Part shown: positions 1-5,174 of the stretch, piece after piece
Numbering within the stretch: position 1 is the first letter of the stretch
How the letters are laid out: each line of letters opens with the position of its first letter
NCBI GenBank assembly: GCA_028700615.1
Contig: JAQVSH010000162.1
Location: forward strand, 1 to 5,174
DNA length: 5,174 nucleotides
Direction of reading: 5' to 3'
From: Bacteroidales bacterium
Lineage (GTDB): Bacteria; Bacteroidota; Bacteroidia; Bacteroidales; UBA4181
Notes under the pieces: generated by a model
The model's database searches: none
What the model saw: the letters and a program-made list of their open reading frames with translations, nothing else
What the model was told of the DNA's origin: nothing
Translations under genes and position numbers: made by a program

Positions 1-895
1 TTCAAAGTCCCGGCTTTTTGTGGATAAACCGCTGGCCAGTTATTTCCAGTTGATCCGAATTATAATATATATTACTACCGGTATCCTGGTTTTGTCTGTG
101 CTTTTAGGCAAATCGCCCGTTTATTTTCTGAGTGCATTCGGTGCCATGACAGCCATTATCATGCTCATATTCAAGGACACTATTCTGGGACTTGTGGCCA
201 GTGTACAGATCTCGGCCAACGATATGGTGAGGGTGGGCGATTGGGTTGAGATGCCCAAATTTAACGCAGACGGCGATGTTCTGGCCATCAACCTGAATAC
301 TGTAAAAGTCCAGAACTGGGACAAGACCATTACAACCATACCTACCTACTATTTCATTACCGACAGCTTTAAAAACTGGCGCGGCATGAAGGAAAGCGGC
401 GGAAGACGCATCAAGCGTTCCATCTTCATAAATGCGCGGACGGTCAAATTCGTCGATCCGGCAGCTCGTGAAAGGTACTTGGGGTATGACCTGCTAAAAG
501 ACTATATTACCAAACGGCAGGCCGAGATTGATGAATACAACAAAAAGAACAAAATAAATACTGCGGAGCTCATTAACGGCCGCCGGATGACAAACATCGG
601 GGTTTTCCGTCACTATGTCGAGTCATATCTGCGCAACAATAAGAATATAAGGAAAGACATGACACTCATGGTCAGACAGTTGCCCATTGATGACCGGGGA
701 ATTCCCATTGAGATATATTGTTTTACCACTACAACAGAATGGATAATTTACGAAGATATCCAGGCAGACATCTTTGATCACCTGCTGGCCGCAGCCATTT
801 TCTTCGATCTTGAGATTTTCCAGCAGCCGAGCGGCAGTGACCTGACATCTGCACTGTCCGGACAGGCCGCTTCCTACTTGGGGAGCGCTATGTAA
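1..895 (+). CDS. ybdG: YbdG-type mechanosensitive channel (MscS family), 5'-truncated
   Basis: This is the C-terminal part of a small-conductance mechanosensitive channel, an inner-membrane protein that opens under membrane tension to release solutes during hypo-osmotic shock. The frame is open from position 2 with no stop before the edge, so the GTG at 20 is very probably an internal valine (SKSRLFVDKP reads through it) and the true start lies upstream. About 297 residues are visible; E. coli YbdG has about 415, so roughly the first 120 are missing. Counting from that GTG codon, residues 11-29 form one hydrophobic helix and 34-63 the pore-lining helix, rich in small residues. The cytoplasmic beta domain follows, with NDMVRVGDWVEMPK at 67-80, then ADGDV and TVKVQNWDKTITTIPTY, which are characteristic of the YbdG/MscM branch rather than classical MscS. 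The stop is TAA at 893-895, and the last 22 bp overlap the end of mtgA on the opposite strand. The family call is firm; its gating properties cannot be read from sequence. Confidence 0.9.
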   Translation, partial: SKSRLFVDKPLASYFQLIRIIIYITTGILVLSVLLGKSPVYFLSAFGAMTAIIMLIFKDTILGLVASVQISANDMVRVGDWVEMPKFNADGDVLAINLNTVKVQNWDKTITTIPTYYFITDSFKNWRGMKESGGRRIKRSIFINARTVKFVDPAARERYLGYDLLKDYITKRQAEIDEYNKKNKINTAELINGRRMTNIGVFRHYVESYLRNNKNIRKDMTLMVRQLPIDDRGIPIEIYCFTTTTEWIIYEDIQADIFDHLLAAAIFFDLEIFQQPSGSDLTSALSGQAASYLGSAM

Positions 896-1551
896 TACAT
901 CTGTGATAGGATTTCCCCCTGGCGGCGCAGAATGTACGCCGAGGGATTCTTTGAGCTGAACCGCACCGGATTCGGCAGGGTAGCGGCAATGAGTGCCGAC
1001 TGAGCCCTGGTGAGCTTAGCCGCACTTGTTTTGAAATGCTCCCGTGCAACGGCCTCGGCCCCGTAAATGCCCTTCCCCATTTCAATGGAATTGAGGTACA
1101 CTTCCATGATTCTTTCTTTGTCCCACAACACTTCAATCAAAACGGTAAAATATACTTCCAGACCTTTTCGTACCCACGAAGACTGAGGCCAAAGAAAAAC
1201 GTTTTTTGCCGTTTGCTGACTGATGGTGCTGGCACCCCGTGGCCTTCTCCTTCGCTTGTTTTCCTGGGTGGCTTTTTTTATCTGGTTGAAATCAAAGCCC
1301 CTGTGCTCAAAAAAGAGTTGATCTTCTGAGGCTATCACGGCTCTTTTCAGGTTGTCCGAGATTTTTTCGTAAGATACCCACCGGTGACGAATCCGGGCTT
1401 TTTCTCCTTTTACTGTTTGTTGCACATACCGGATAATCATGAGCGGTGTGACGGGTACCGGAACAAACCGGTAGACGCCAACAAGAAGAATGCTGAAAGC
1501 AAAAGCCCCCAGAATGAACCATTTTAAAAAACGTAATGTTTTCCTGATCAT
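874..1551 (-). CDS. mtgA: Monofunctional biosynthetic peptidoglycan transglycosylase (GT51)
   Basis: It polymerises lipid II into glycan strands at the outer face of the inner membrane, without the transpeptidase domain of class A penicillin-binding proteins. The 225-residue length fits the MtgA family. A basic N-terminus is followed by one membrane anchor (about residues 11-29). The GT51 motifs come in order: ASEDQLFFEHRGFD at 74-87, with E76 the expected catalytic base; RGASTISQQTAKNVFL at 105-120; RKGLE at 128-132, with E132 as the second conserved acid (56 residues after E76, about the same spacing as in E. coli PBP1b); KERIMEVYLNSIEMGKGIYG at 145-164; and a late ALIAATLPNP motif. A very basic stretch, KRRRRPR (99-105), precedes motif 2. 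The ATG at 1551 overlaps the prmA stop as ATGA, so the gene is probably translated by coupling to prmA; no Shine-Dalgarno is visible. The stop, TAG at 874-876, lies inside the convergent channel gene. All motifs are intact, so it should be active. Confidence 0.95.
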   Translation of the reverse strand: MIRKTLRFLKWFILGAFAFSILLVGVYRFVPVPVTPLMIIRYVQQTVKGEKARIRHRWVSYEKISDNLKRAVIASEDQLFFEHRGFDFNQIKKATQENKRRRRPRGASTISQQTAKNVFLWPQSSWVRKGLEVYFTVLIEVLWDKERIMEVYLNSIEMGKGIYGAEAVAREHFKTSAAKLTRAQSALIAATLPNPVRFSSKNPSAYILRRQGEILSQMYYIALPK

Positions 1552-2429
1552 GACAGAAATAAATGTATGGATGCCCAGTCTTCATTGTTGCATATCTCTT
1601 CCAAACGAAATCCCTTGCTGAGAGCCTGTTGTACTATATCGTCCGTATCGTCGGTAAAGAATCCGCTTAACAGCAGATGCCCTCCCTGCGGCGATAAACC
1701 CCGTACGAAAGTATCCATCTCCTCAATCAGTATGTTTCGGTGGATGTTGGCCATTATAACGTCATACCGGCCGTTTAGAATAACCGAGGCGTCACCCTGA
1801 ATGGCCTGTACCTTGTGAGGAATACGGTTTCTCCGTGCATTTTCTGTACAGGCGGTGCGGGCACGGCGGTTTATGTCCACTGCGTGTACCGGAACGGCGG
1901 CGCCCATCTTGGCGGCCAGTATGGCCAGCACACCGGTCCCGCATCCGAGGTCCAGTACCCGCCGGTTCCGGACCAGTCCCATGGCGTCCAGATTCAACAA
2001 AAACTCAATCATCAGACGGGTAGTGGGATGATGTCCGGTCCCAAAGGTCATATCGGGCTCAATGACCAGTCTGTAGGTGACTTTTGGCAGAACGGGGACC
2101 ATGCTGTGCTTGCCCGGCGCACTCACGCTGCAGCCCTTTCCCTGTGTTATCACAATGGGCGAAAGTTGCGATTCCCAGTCTTTGTTCCAGTTTTCTTCCG
2201 GCACGAAAGCCGTTTTATACGAAAGAGAAAAAAAAGAGCCGCTTCCGTATTGATTCAGAAGAAGTCTCAGGTGCGGCTCGGTAAATAATGTTGCGTCAAT
2301 ATATGCGTCCAGGACAGGCGGTTCGGTCTGAAAACTTTCATATCCGATGTCCCCGAGTTCGGCCACCAGCATATCTGCTATATCCTGGTCAAAAGGCTGA
2401 ATGGATATACTGACGGCAATATAGTCCAT
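1548..2429 (-). CDS. prmA: Ribosomal protein L11 methyltransferase
   Basis: This cytoplasmic SAM-dependent enzyme methylates lysine side chains and the N-terminal amine of ribosomal protein L11. The 293 residues show the two-part PrmA layout. The first ~90 form the small substrate-recognition domain, ending in the conserved ENWNKDWE (79-86) that leads into the linker. The class I Rossmann-fold methyltransferase follows: FGTGHHPTT at 129-137, the PrmA hallmark; the SAM-binding motif VLDLGCGTGVLAILAAKMGA at 158-177; AVDIN at 183-187, with D185 placed to hold the SAM ribose; and ANIHRNIL at 227-234, the PrmA form of motif IV. The ATG at 2429 gives the expected N-terminus (MDYIAVSI) and lies 8 bp after the tpiA stop, without a Shine-Dalgarno. 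The TGA stop overlaps the mtgA start by 4 bp. L11 methylation is dispensable in E. coli; whether that holds here is unknown. FGTGHHPTT together with the N-terminal domain argues against other methyltransferases. Confidence 0.95.
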   Translation of the reverse strand: MDYIAVSISIQPFDQDIADMLVAELGDIGYESFQTEPPVLDAYIDATLFTEPHLRLLLNQYGSGSFFSLSYKTAFVPEENWNKDWESQLSPIVITQGKGCSVSAPGKHSMVPVLPKVTYRLVIEPDMTFGTGHHPTTRLMIEFLLNLDAMGLVRNRRVLDLGCGTGVLAILAAKMGAAVPVHAVDINRRARTACTENARRNRIPHKVQAIQGDASVILNGRYDVIMANIHRNILIEEMDTFVRGLSPQGGHLLLSGFFTDDTDDIVQQALSKGFRLEEICNNEDWASIHLFLS

Positions 2430-2437
2430 AAAGGATT

Positions 2438-3193
2438 CTATATAAAAGCTTTGGCAATGGCAATAAAGTCTTCTGCCTTGAGAGAGGCGCCCCCGATAAG
2501 ACCGCCATCCACATCGGGCTGGGCGAACAGTTCGGCTGCATTGGAAGGTTTACAGCTTCCTCCGTAAAGAATGGGCGTGTTTTCGGCTAGCTCCCTGAAC
2601 GTTTCGGCCAGGAAAGAGCGGATAAAAGCATGCATTTCCTGGGCTTGTTCAGAGGTGGCTGTTTTGCCCGTACCAATGGCCCAGACCGGTTCATAGGCTA
2701 CGATAACCTTTGCAAAATCATCCGGTGACAAGTTACATAATACTTCACGTAATTGCGATGATACCACCTGAAAATGCATGTTGCTCTCACGTTCTTCCAG
2801 TACCTCGCCAATACAAAAAATGGGGATCAGGTGATGGGACAGGGCCAGTTTTATTTTGCTCAGGAGCGTTTCGTCGGTTTCTCCATAGTATTCCCGCCTT
2901 TCCGAGTGGCCGAGAATGACGTACTGACAGGGGACCGATTCAATCATGGCTGCCGATACTTCACCGGTATAAGCGCCGCTTTCATGATTGGCACAGTTTT
3001 GTGCAGCCAGCCCTACGGCGCCCCCTTCCAGCGCTGCGGCGGCAGGATAAAGATGAGTAAAAGGCGGAGCCACAATTAATTTCACGTCCTGCGGCACTTC
3101 GGCCATACGGTCCAGGATCCCGTGCACCAATTCTTTTCCCTGCGCAATTGAGGTATTCATTTTCCAGTTCCCTGCAACAATTTTTTGTCTCAT
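2438..3193 (-). CDS. tpiA: Triosephosphate isomerase
   Basis: It interconverts dihydroxyacetone phosphate and glyceraldehyde 3-phosphate in glycolysis and gluconeogenesis, as a cytoplasmic TIM-barrel dimer. The 251-residue length is standard and every active-site element is present. AGNWKMN at 7-13 carries N9 and K11. ILGHSERR at 93-100 carries the electrophile H96. AYEPVWAIGTGKTAT at 166-180 carries the catalytic base E168 and the phosphate-closing loop 6. ILYGGS at 208-213 and GGLIGGASL at 230-238 complete the phosphate pocket. The ATG at 3193 puts the first motif at the usual distance from the N-terminus; no Shine-Dalgarno precedes it, only an A/T-rich leader. It is the first gene of the tpiA-prmA-mtgA cluster. 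A TAnnTTTG-type -7 element lies about 50 bp upstream of the start, divergent from the tig promoter. Nothing in it looks unusual, and I see no plausible alternative identity. Confidence 0.98.
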   Translation of the reverse strand: MRQKIVAGNWKMNTSIAQGKELVHGILDRMAEVPQDVKLIVAPPFTHLYPAAAALEGGAVGLAAQNCANHESGAYTGEVSAAMIESVPCQYVILGHSERREYYGETDETLLSKIKLALSHHLIPIFCIGEVLEERESNMHFQVVSSQLREVLCNLSPDDFAKVIVAYEPVWAIGTGKTATSEQAQEMHAFIRSFLAETFRELAENTPILYGGSCKPSNAAELFAQPDVDGGLIGGASLKAEDFIAIAKAFI

Positions 3194-3245
3194 ATTGTGA
3201 TGTTTTTATAGTTAGGCACTCATTTTGCGGTTTTTTAAACCCGTG

Positions 3246-3253
3246 CAAAGGTA
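3246..3253 (-). promoter_or_regulatory. Candidate Bacteroidetes -7 promoter element for tpiA-prmA-mtgA
   Basis: Read on the minus strand this is TACCTTTG, an exact match to the Bacteroidetes primary-sigma -7 consensus TAnnTTTG. It lies 52 bp upstream of the tpiA ATG, which would give a leader of roughly 45 nt. The supporting -33 element is weak: no clear TTTG lies about 19-21 bp further upstream. The call rests on the -7 match, the orientation and the position in the only sizeable intergenic gap. The transcription start is inferred, not observed. Confidence 0.6.
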
Positions 3254-3262
3254 AGAAAAGGA

Positions 3263-3293
3263 TTGGTAATTTGGCGATTAATACCTACTTTTG
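3263..3293 (+). promoter_or_regulatory. Candidate Bacteroidetes promoter for tig-clpP (-33 and -7)
   Basis: The -7 element TACTTTTG at 3286-3293 matches TAnnTTTG exactly. A TTG core of a -33 element lies at 3263-3265 (context GATTGG), leaving a 20-bp spacer, within the usual 19-21 bp of Bacteroidetes housekeeping promoters. Transcription should start a few bases after 3293, near 3298-3301, giving a short A/T-rich leader of about 27-30 nt before the tig ATG at 3328. This is the better supported of the two divergent promoters because both elements are present. Confidence 0.7.
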
Positions 3294-3327
3294 CAGCCCC
3301 TTATAAGTTTCAATCAGATTTAATAAT

Positions 3328-4623
3328 ATGAATATCACTAAAAAACAAATTGACGATCTTTCTGTACAAGTGACCGTATCCGTTCAGCCGAACGATTACG
3401 AAGAGAAAGTAAAAAAAGCCTTGAACGATACACGTAGAAAATTGGAGATCAAGGGATTCAGAAAAGGAATGGTGCCTATGGGAATTGTACAAAAGATGTA
3501 TGGCCGCTCAGTTTTGCTGGAACAGGTTAATACCCTTATGTCGGAAGCGCTGAATAAATACATGGAAGATGAAGGTATCCATATCATTGGTGAACCGCTG
3601 GCTTCTGAAGATCAGGAAAAGATTGACTGGGAGAATGCTCAGGAATTTGCCTTTTCTTTTGATTTGATGCTTGCTCCCGTTATAGATATCAAAATTGACG
3701 AGACGCTCCATATGCCGCTCTACAAAAAGGCAGTTACAGAAAAAGACAAAGAAGAATACATAAAGGGGCTCTTAAGCCAGAACGGCACCATGAACGATGC
3801 CGAAAAGGTTGAAAAGGAAGATTTCCTGAAAGTTGACCTCATCCAGGGCGAAACAGAAGTTAAGGATTCCTACCTGAACCTTAAATCGGTGGCCAAACTG
3901 AAAGACAAAAAGCTTTTGATTGGCAAATTGGCAGGCGATGAAGTGGAAGCAGATCTTCAGGTACTTTTCCCTAAAGCAGTGGACCGGGCCGCACTCCTGA
4001 AAGTAAAGGAAGATGAACTGGCAAAATTTGAGAACAATGTGTTTACTGTAAAGATTAACGAAATCAAACGTTTTTCAGAGGCAGAAGAGAATCAGGCACT
4101 TTATGACAAACTCTACGGAGAAGGAAATGTGACTAATCACGAGCAATTCATGGAAAAAATAGCCGGTCAGATTGAACAGAATAACAGTAGCGAAAGCAAC
4201 TATCGTTTTGGAACCGATGTTCGTAAACTCCTGTTGGAAAAAACGGCAGTCCGCTTGCCCGAGAACCTGCTAAAACGCTGGCTATATGAAGGAAATGACG
4301 GGAAATTCACCATGGAACAGATTGAAAAAGATTTCCCTGCGTTTTTGGATGATTTCCGTTGGCAGCTGGTTCGTGAATACATTATGAAGACCTGTGAAAT
4401 TAAAGTGGAGAAAGATGATATGGTCCAGAGTGCCGTTGCTATGGCCCGTTATCAGTTTGCCATGTACGGCCTGAATGATGTTCCCGACGAGCACCTTGTT
4501 AAGTATGCCGAAAGCATGCTCTCCAACGAAAAGGAAGCCCGCAATCTATATGAAAGGGCCGAGGATAACAAAGTAATTTCGTATATTCGTGAGCACGTAA
4601 CCATTGACGTTATTGAAGAATAA
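3328..4623 (+). CDS. tig: Trigger factor, ribosome-associated chaperone
   Basis: It binds ribosomal protein L23 at the tunnel exit and shields nascent polypeptides as they emerge. The 431 residues match E. coli trigger factor (about 432). The ribosome-binding domain spans about residues 1-115, with the loop signature GFRKGMVP at 43-50, the same numbering as the E. coli GFRKGKVP; F44, R45 and K46, the ribosome-contacting positions, are kept. The region at about 160-248 corresponds to the FKBP-type prolyl isomerase domain. It keeps framework pieces such as KVDLIQGE, GKLAGDEVEADLQVLFP and a closing FTVKINEIKRF, but I cannot find the usual FIPGFE or the G-rich, aromatic active-site segments, so isomerase activity is doubtful. 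The rest is the helical C-terminal chaperone domain (about 249-431). The ATG at 3328 is preceded by an A/T-rich stretch without a Shine-Dalgarno. clpP follows after 8 bp, so the two are probably co-transcribed from the promoter at 3263-3293. Confidence 0.96.
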   Translation: MNITKKQIDDLSVQVTVSVQPNDYEEKVKKALNDTRRKLEIKGFRKGMVPMGIVQKMYGRSVLLEQVNTLMSEALNKYMEDEGIHIIGEPLASEDQEKIDWENAQEFAFSFDLMLAPVIDIKIDETLHMPLYKKAVTEKDKEEYIKGLLSQNGTMNDAEKVEKEDFLKVDLIQGETEVKDSYLNLKSVAKLKDKKLLIGKLAGDEVEADLQVLFPKAVDRAALLKVKEDELAKFENNVFTVKINEIKRFSEAEENQALYDKLYGEGNVTNHEQFMEKIAGQIEQNNSSESNYRFGTDVRKLLLEKTAVRLPENLLKRWLYEGNDGKFTMEQIEKDFPAFLDDFRWQLVREYIMKTCEIKVEKDDMVQSAVAMARYQFAMYGLNDVPDEHLVKYAESMLSNEKEARNLYERAEDNKVISYIREHVTIDVIEE

Positions 4624-4631
4624 ATACACAA

Positions 4632-5174
4632 ATGACCGAATTCGAAAAATTTGCAATTAAGCATCAAAGGATTAGTAGTTTAAGCCTGCACAGGTATCAG
4701 TCCTTATACCAGGGTGTACAGAGTTCCATAACTCCTTACATCATTGAGGAAAGACAATTAAACGTGGCTCAGATGGATGTATTTAGCCGTCTGATGATGG
4801 ACCGTATTCTGTTTTTGGGTGTCCCCGTATATGACGAGGTCGCCAATATCGTACAGGCTCAGTTGCTATTCCTCGATTCCACCGATCCCGGGAAAGACAT
4901 CCAGATGTATATCAATTCTCCAGGTGGAGCGGTAACCGCCGGACTCGGCATTTACGATACCATGCAGTTAATCCAGTCAGATGTGGCCACTATTTGTACG
5001 GGGCAGGCTGCTTCTATGTCGGCCGTTCTGCTGGCTGCAGGGCAATCGAAAAAACGTTCTGCCCTTCCGCATGCCCGTGTGATGATCCATCAGCCGGTGG
5101 GAGGAGTTGAAGGTCAGGCTTCCGATATGGCCATAGCCGTCAAAGAGATCCTGGAACTCCAGGACCAGTTGTAC
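4632..5174 (+). CDS. clpP: ATP-dependent Clp protease proteolytic subunit, 3'-truncated
   Basis: This is the serine peptidase subunit that forms the double-heptamer chamber of Clp proteases and degrades proteins fed in by an ATPase such as ClpX. The reading frame runs from ATG 4632 to the window edge without a stop, giving exactly 181 codons. It shows VFSRLMMDRILFLG at 50-63, MYINSPGGAVTAGLGIYDTM at 92-111 (the oxyanion-hole glycines), GQAASMSA at 124-131 with nucleophile S128, and RVMIHQPVGG at 149-158 with H153. The third catalytic residue, an Asp expected near residue 202, lies beyond the edge, as does the rest of a protein likely 215-225 residues long. S128 sits about 17 residues later than in the E. 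coli precursor, so the N-terminus is longer and may be a cleaved propeptide. Bacteroides-type ClpP has a similar long start. The gene lies 8 bp after tig; clpX is commonly the next gene in this order, but it is not visible here. Confidence 0.97.
   Translation, partial: MTEFEKFAIKHQRISSLSLHRYQSLYQGVQSSITPYIIEERQLNVAQMDVFSRLMMDRILFLGVPVYDEVANIVQAQLLFLDSTDPGKDIQMYINSPGGAVTAGLGIYDTMQLIQSDVATICTGQAASMSAVLLAAGQSKKRSALPHARVMIHQPVGGVEGQASDMAIAVKEILELQDQLY

Noticed and set aside
20..22. GTG at position 20 as the true start of the channel gene
   Set aside because: The same frame is open to the window edge, a start here would remove about 120 N-terminal residues expected for a YbdG protein, and the upstream codons read as plausible protein. 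It is most likely an internal valine.
854..865. Perfect 12-bp palindrome CTGTCCGGACAG as a terminator or operator
   Set aside because: Folded as RNA it gives only a 4-bp stem with a 4-base loop and no following T run, and it lies within coding sequence. It may be chance.
1815..2288. Long plus-strand open frame (157 codons) opposite prmA
   Set aside because: It lies wholly inside prmA on the other strand, has no recognisable domain, and prmA itself shows all its family motifs.
2774..3079. Plus-strand open frame (101 codons) opposite tpiA
   Set aside because: It is antisense to an intact, highly conserved tpiA and has no recognisable domain or upstream signal, so it is a shadow frame.
3212..3223. 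Three-codon ATG...TAA mini reading frame (M-S-A) on the minus strand in the tpiA leader
   Set aside because: It is too short to support from sequence alone, has no Shine-Dalgarno, shows no attenuator-like hairpins around it, and such short frames occur often by chance.
3194..3327. Possible riboswitch, small RNA or tRNA in the intergenic region
   Set aside because: The region is short and A/T-rich with no extended complementary arms or tRNA-like pattern; the two promoter elements account for what is visible.

Overview
The window looks like a core-genome segment of a Bacteroidetes chromosome, most likely order Bacteroidales. Four things point there: the ClpP and trigger factor sequences resemble Bacteroides-type proteins as I remember them; none of the five visible start codons has a purine-rich Shine-Dalgarno sequence; the single long intergenic region carries two copies of the phylum's TAnnTTTG -7 promoter element; and base composition is moderate. 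I could not run a database search, so the lineage is an inference.

Layout, left to right. Positions 1-895 (+) hold the C-terminal two thirds of a YbdG-type mechanosensitive channel of the MscS family, cut by the window's left edge. It converges with, and overlaps by 22 bp, the end of a minus-strand cluster that reads from 3193 down to 874: tpiA (triosephosphate isomerase), prmA (ribosomal protein L11 methyltransferase) and mtgA (monofunctional peptidoglycan glycosyltransferase). These three are packed like an operon, with 8 bp between tpiA and prmA and a 4-bp ATGA stop/start overlap between prmA and mtgA. Positions 3194-3327 form a 134-bp divergent intergenic region with candidate promoters facing both ways. 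Rightward from it run tig (trigger factor, 3328-4623) and, 8 bp later, clpP (4632 to the right edge, truncated), the usual tig-clpP pair of protein quality control.

The genes are all housekeeping: glycolysis, ribosome modification, cell-wall polymerisation, nascent-chain folding, proteolysis and osmotic protection. I see no mobile elements, RNA genes, CRISPR arrays, riboswitches or phage and defence genes, and no convincing new system. The points worth a second look are modest: a trigger factor whose FKBP-like domain appears to have lost its active-site signatures, the paired divergent promoters, the terminator-free convergent overlap, and the functionally mixed tpiA-prmA-mtgA cluster.
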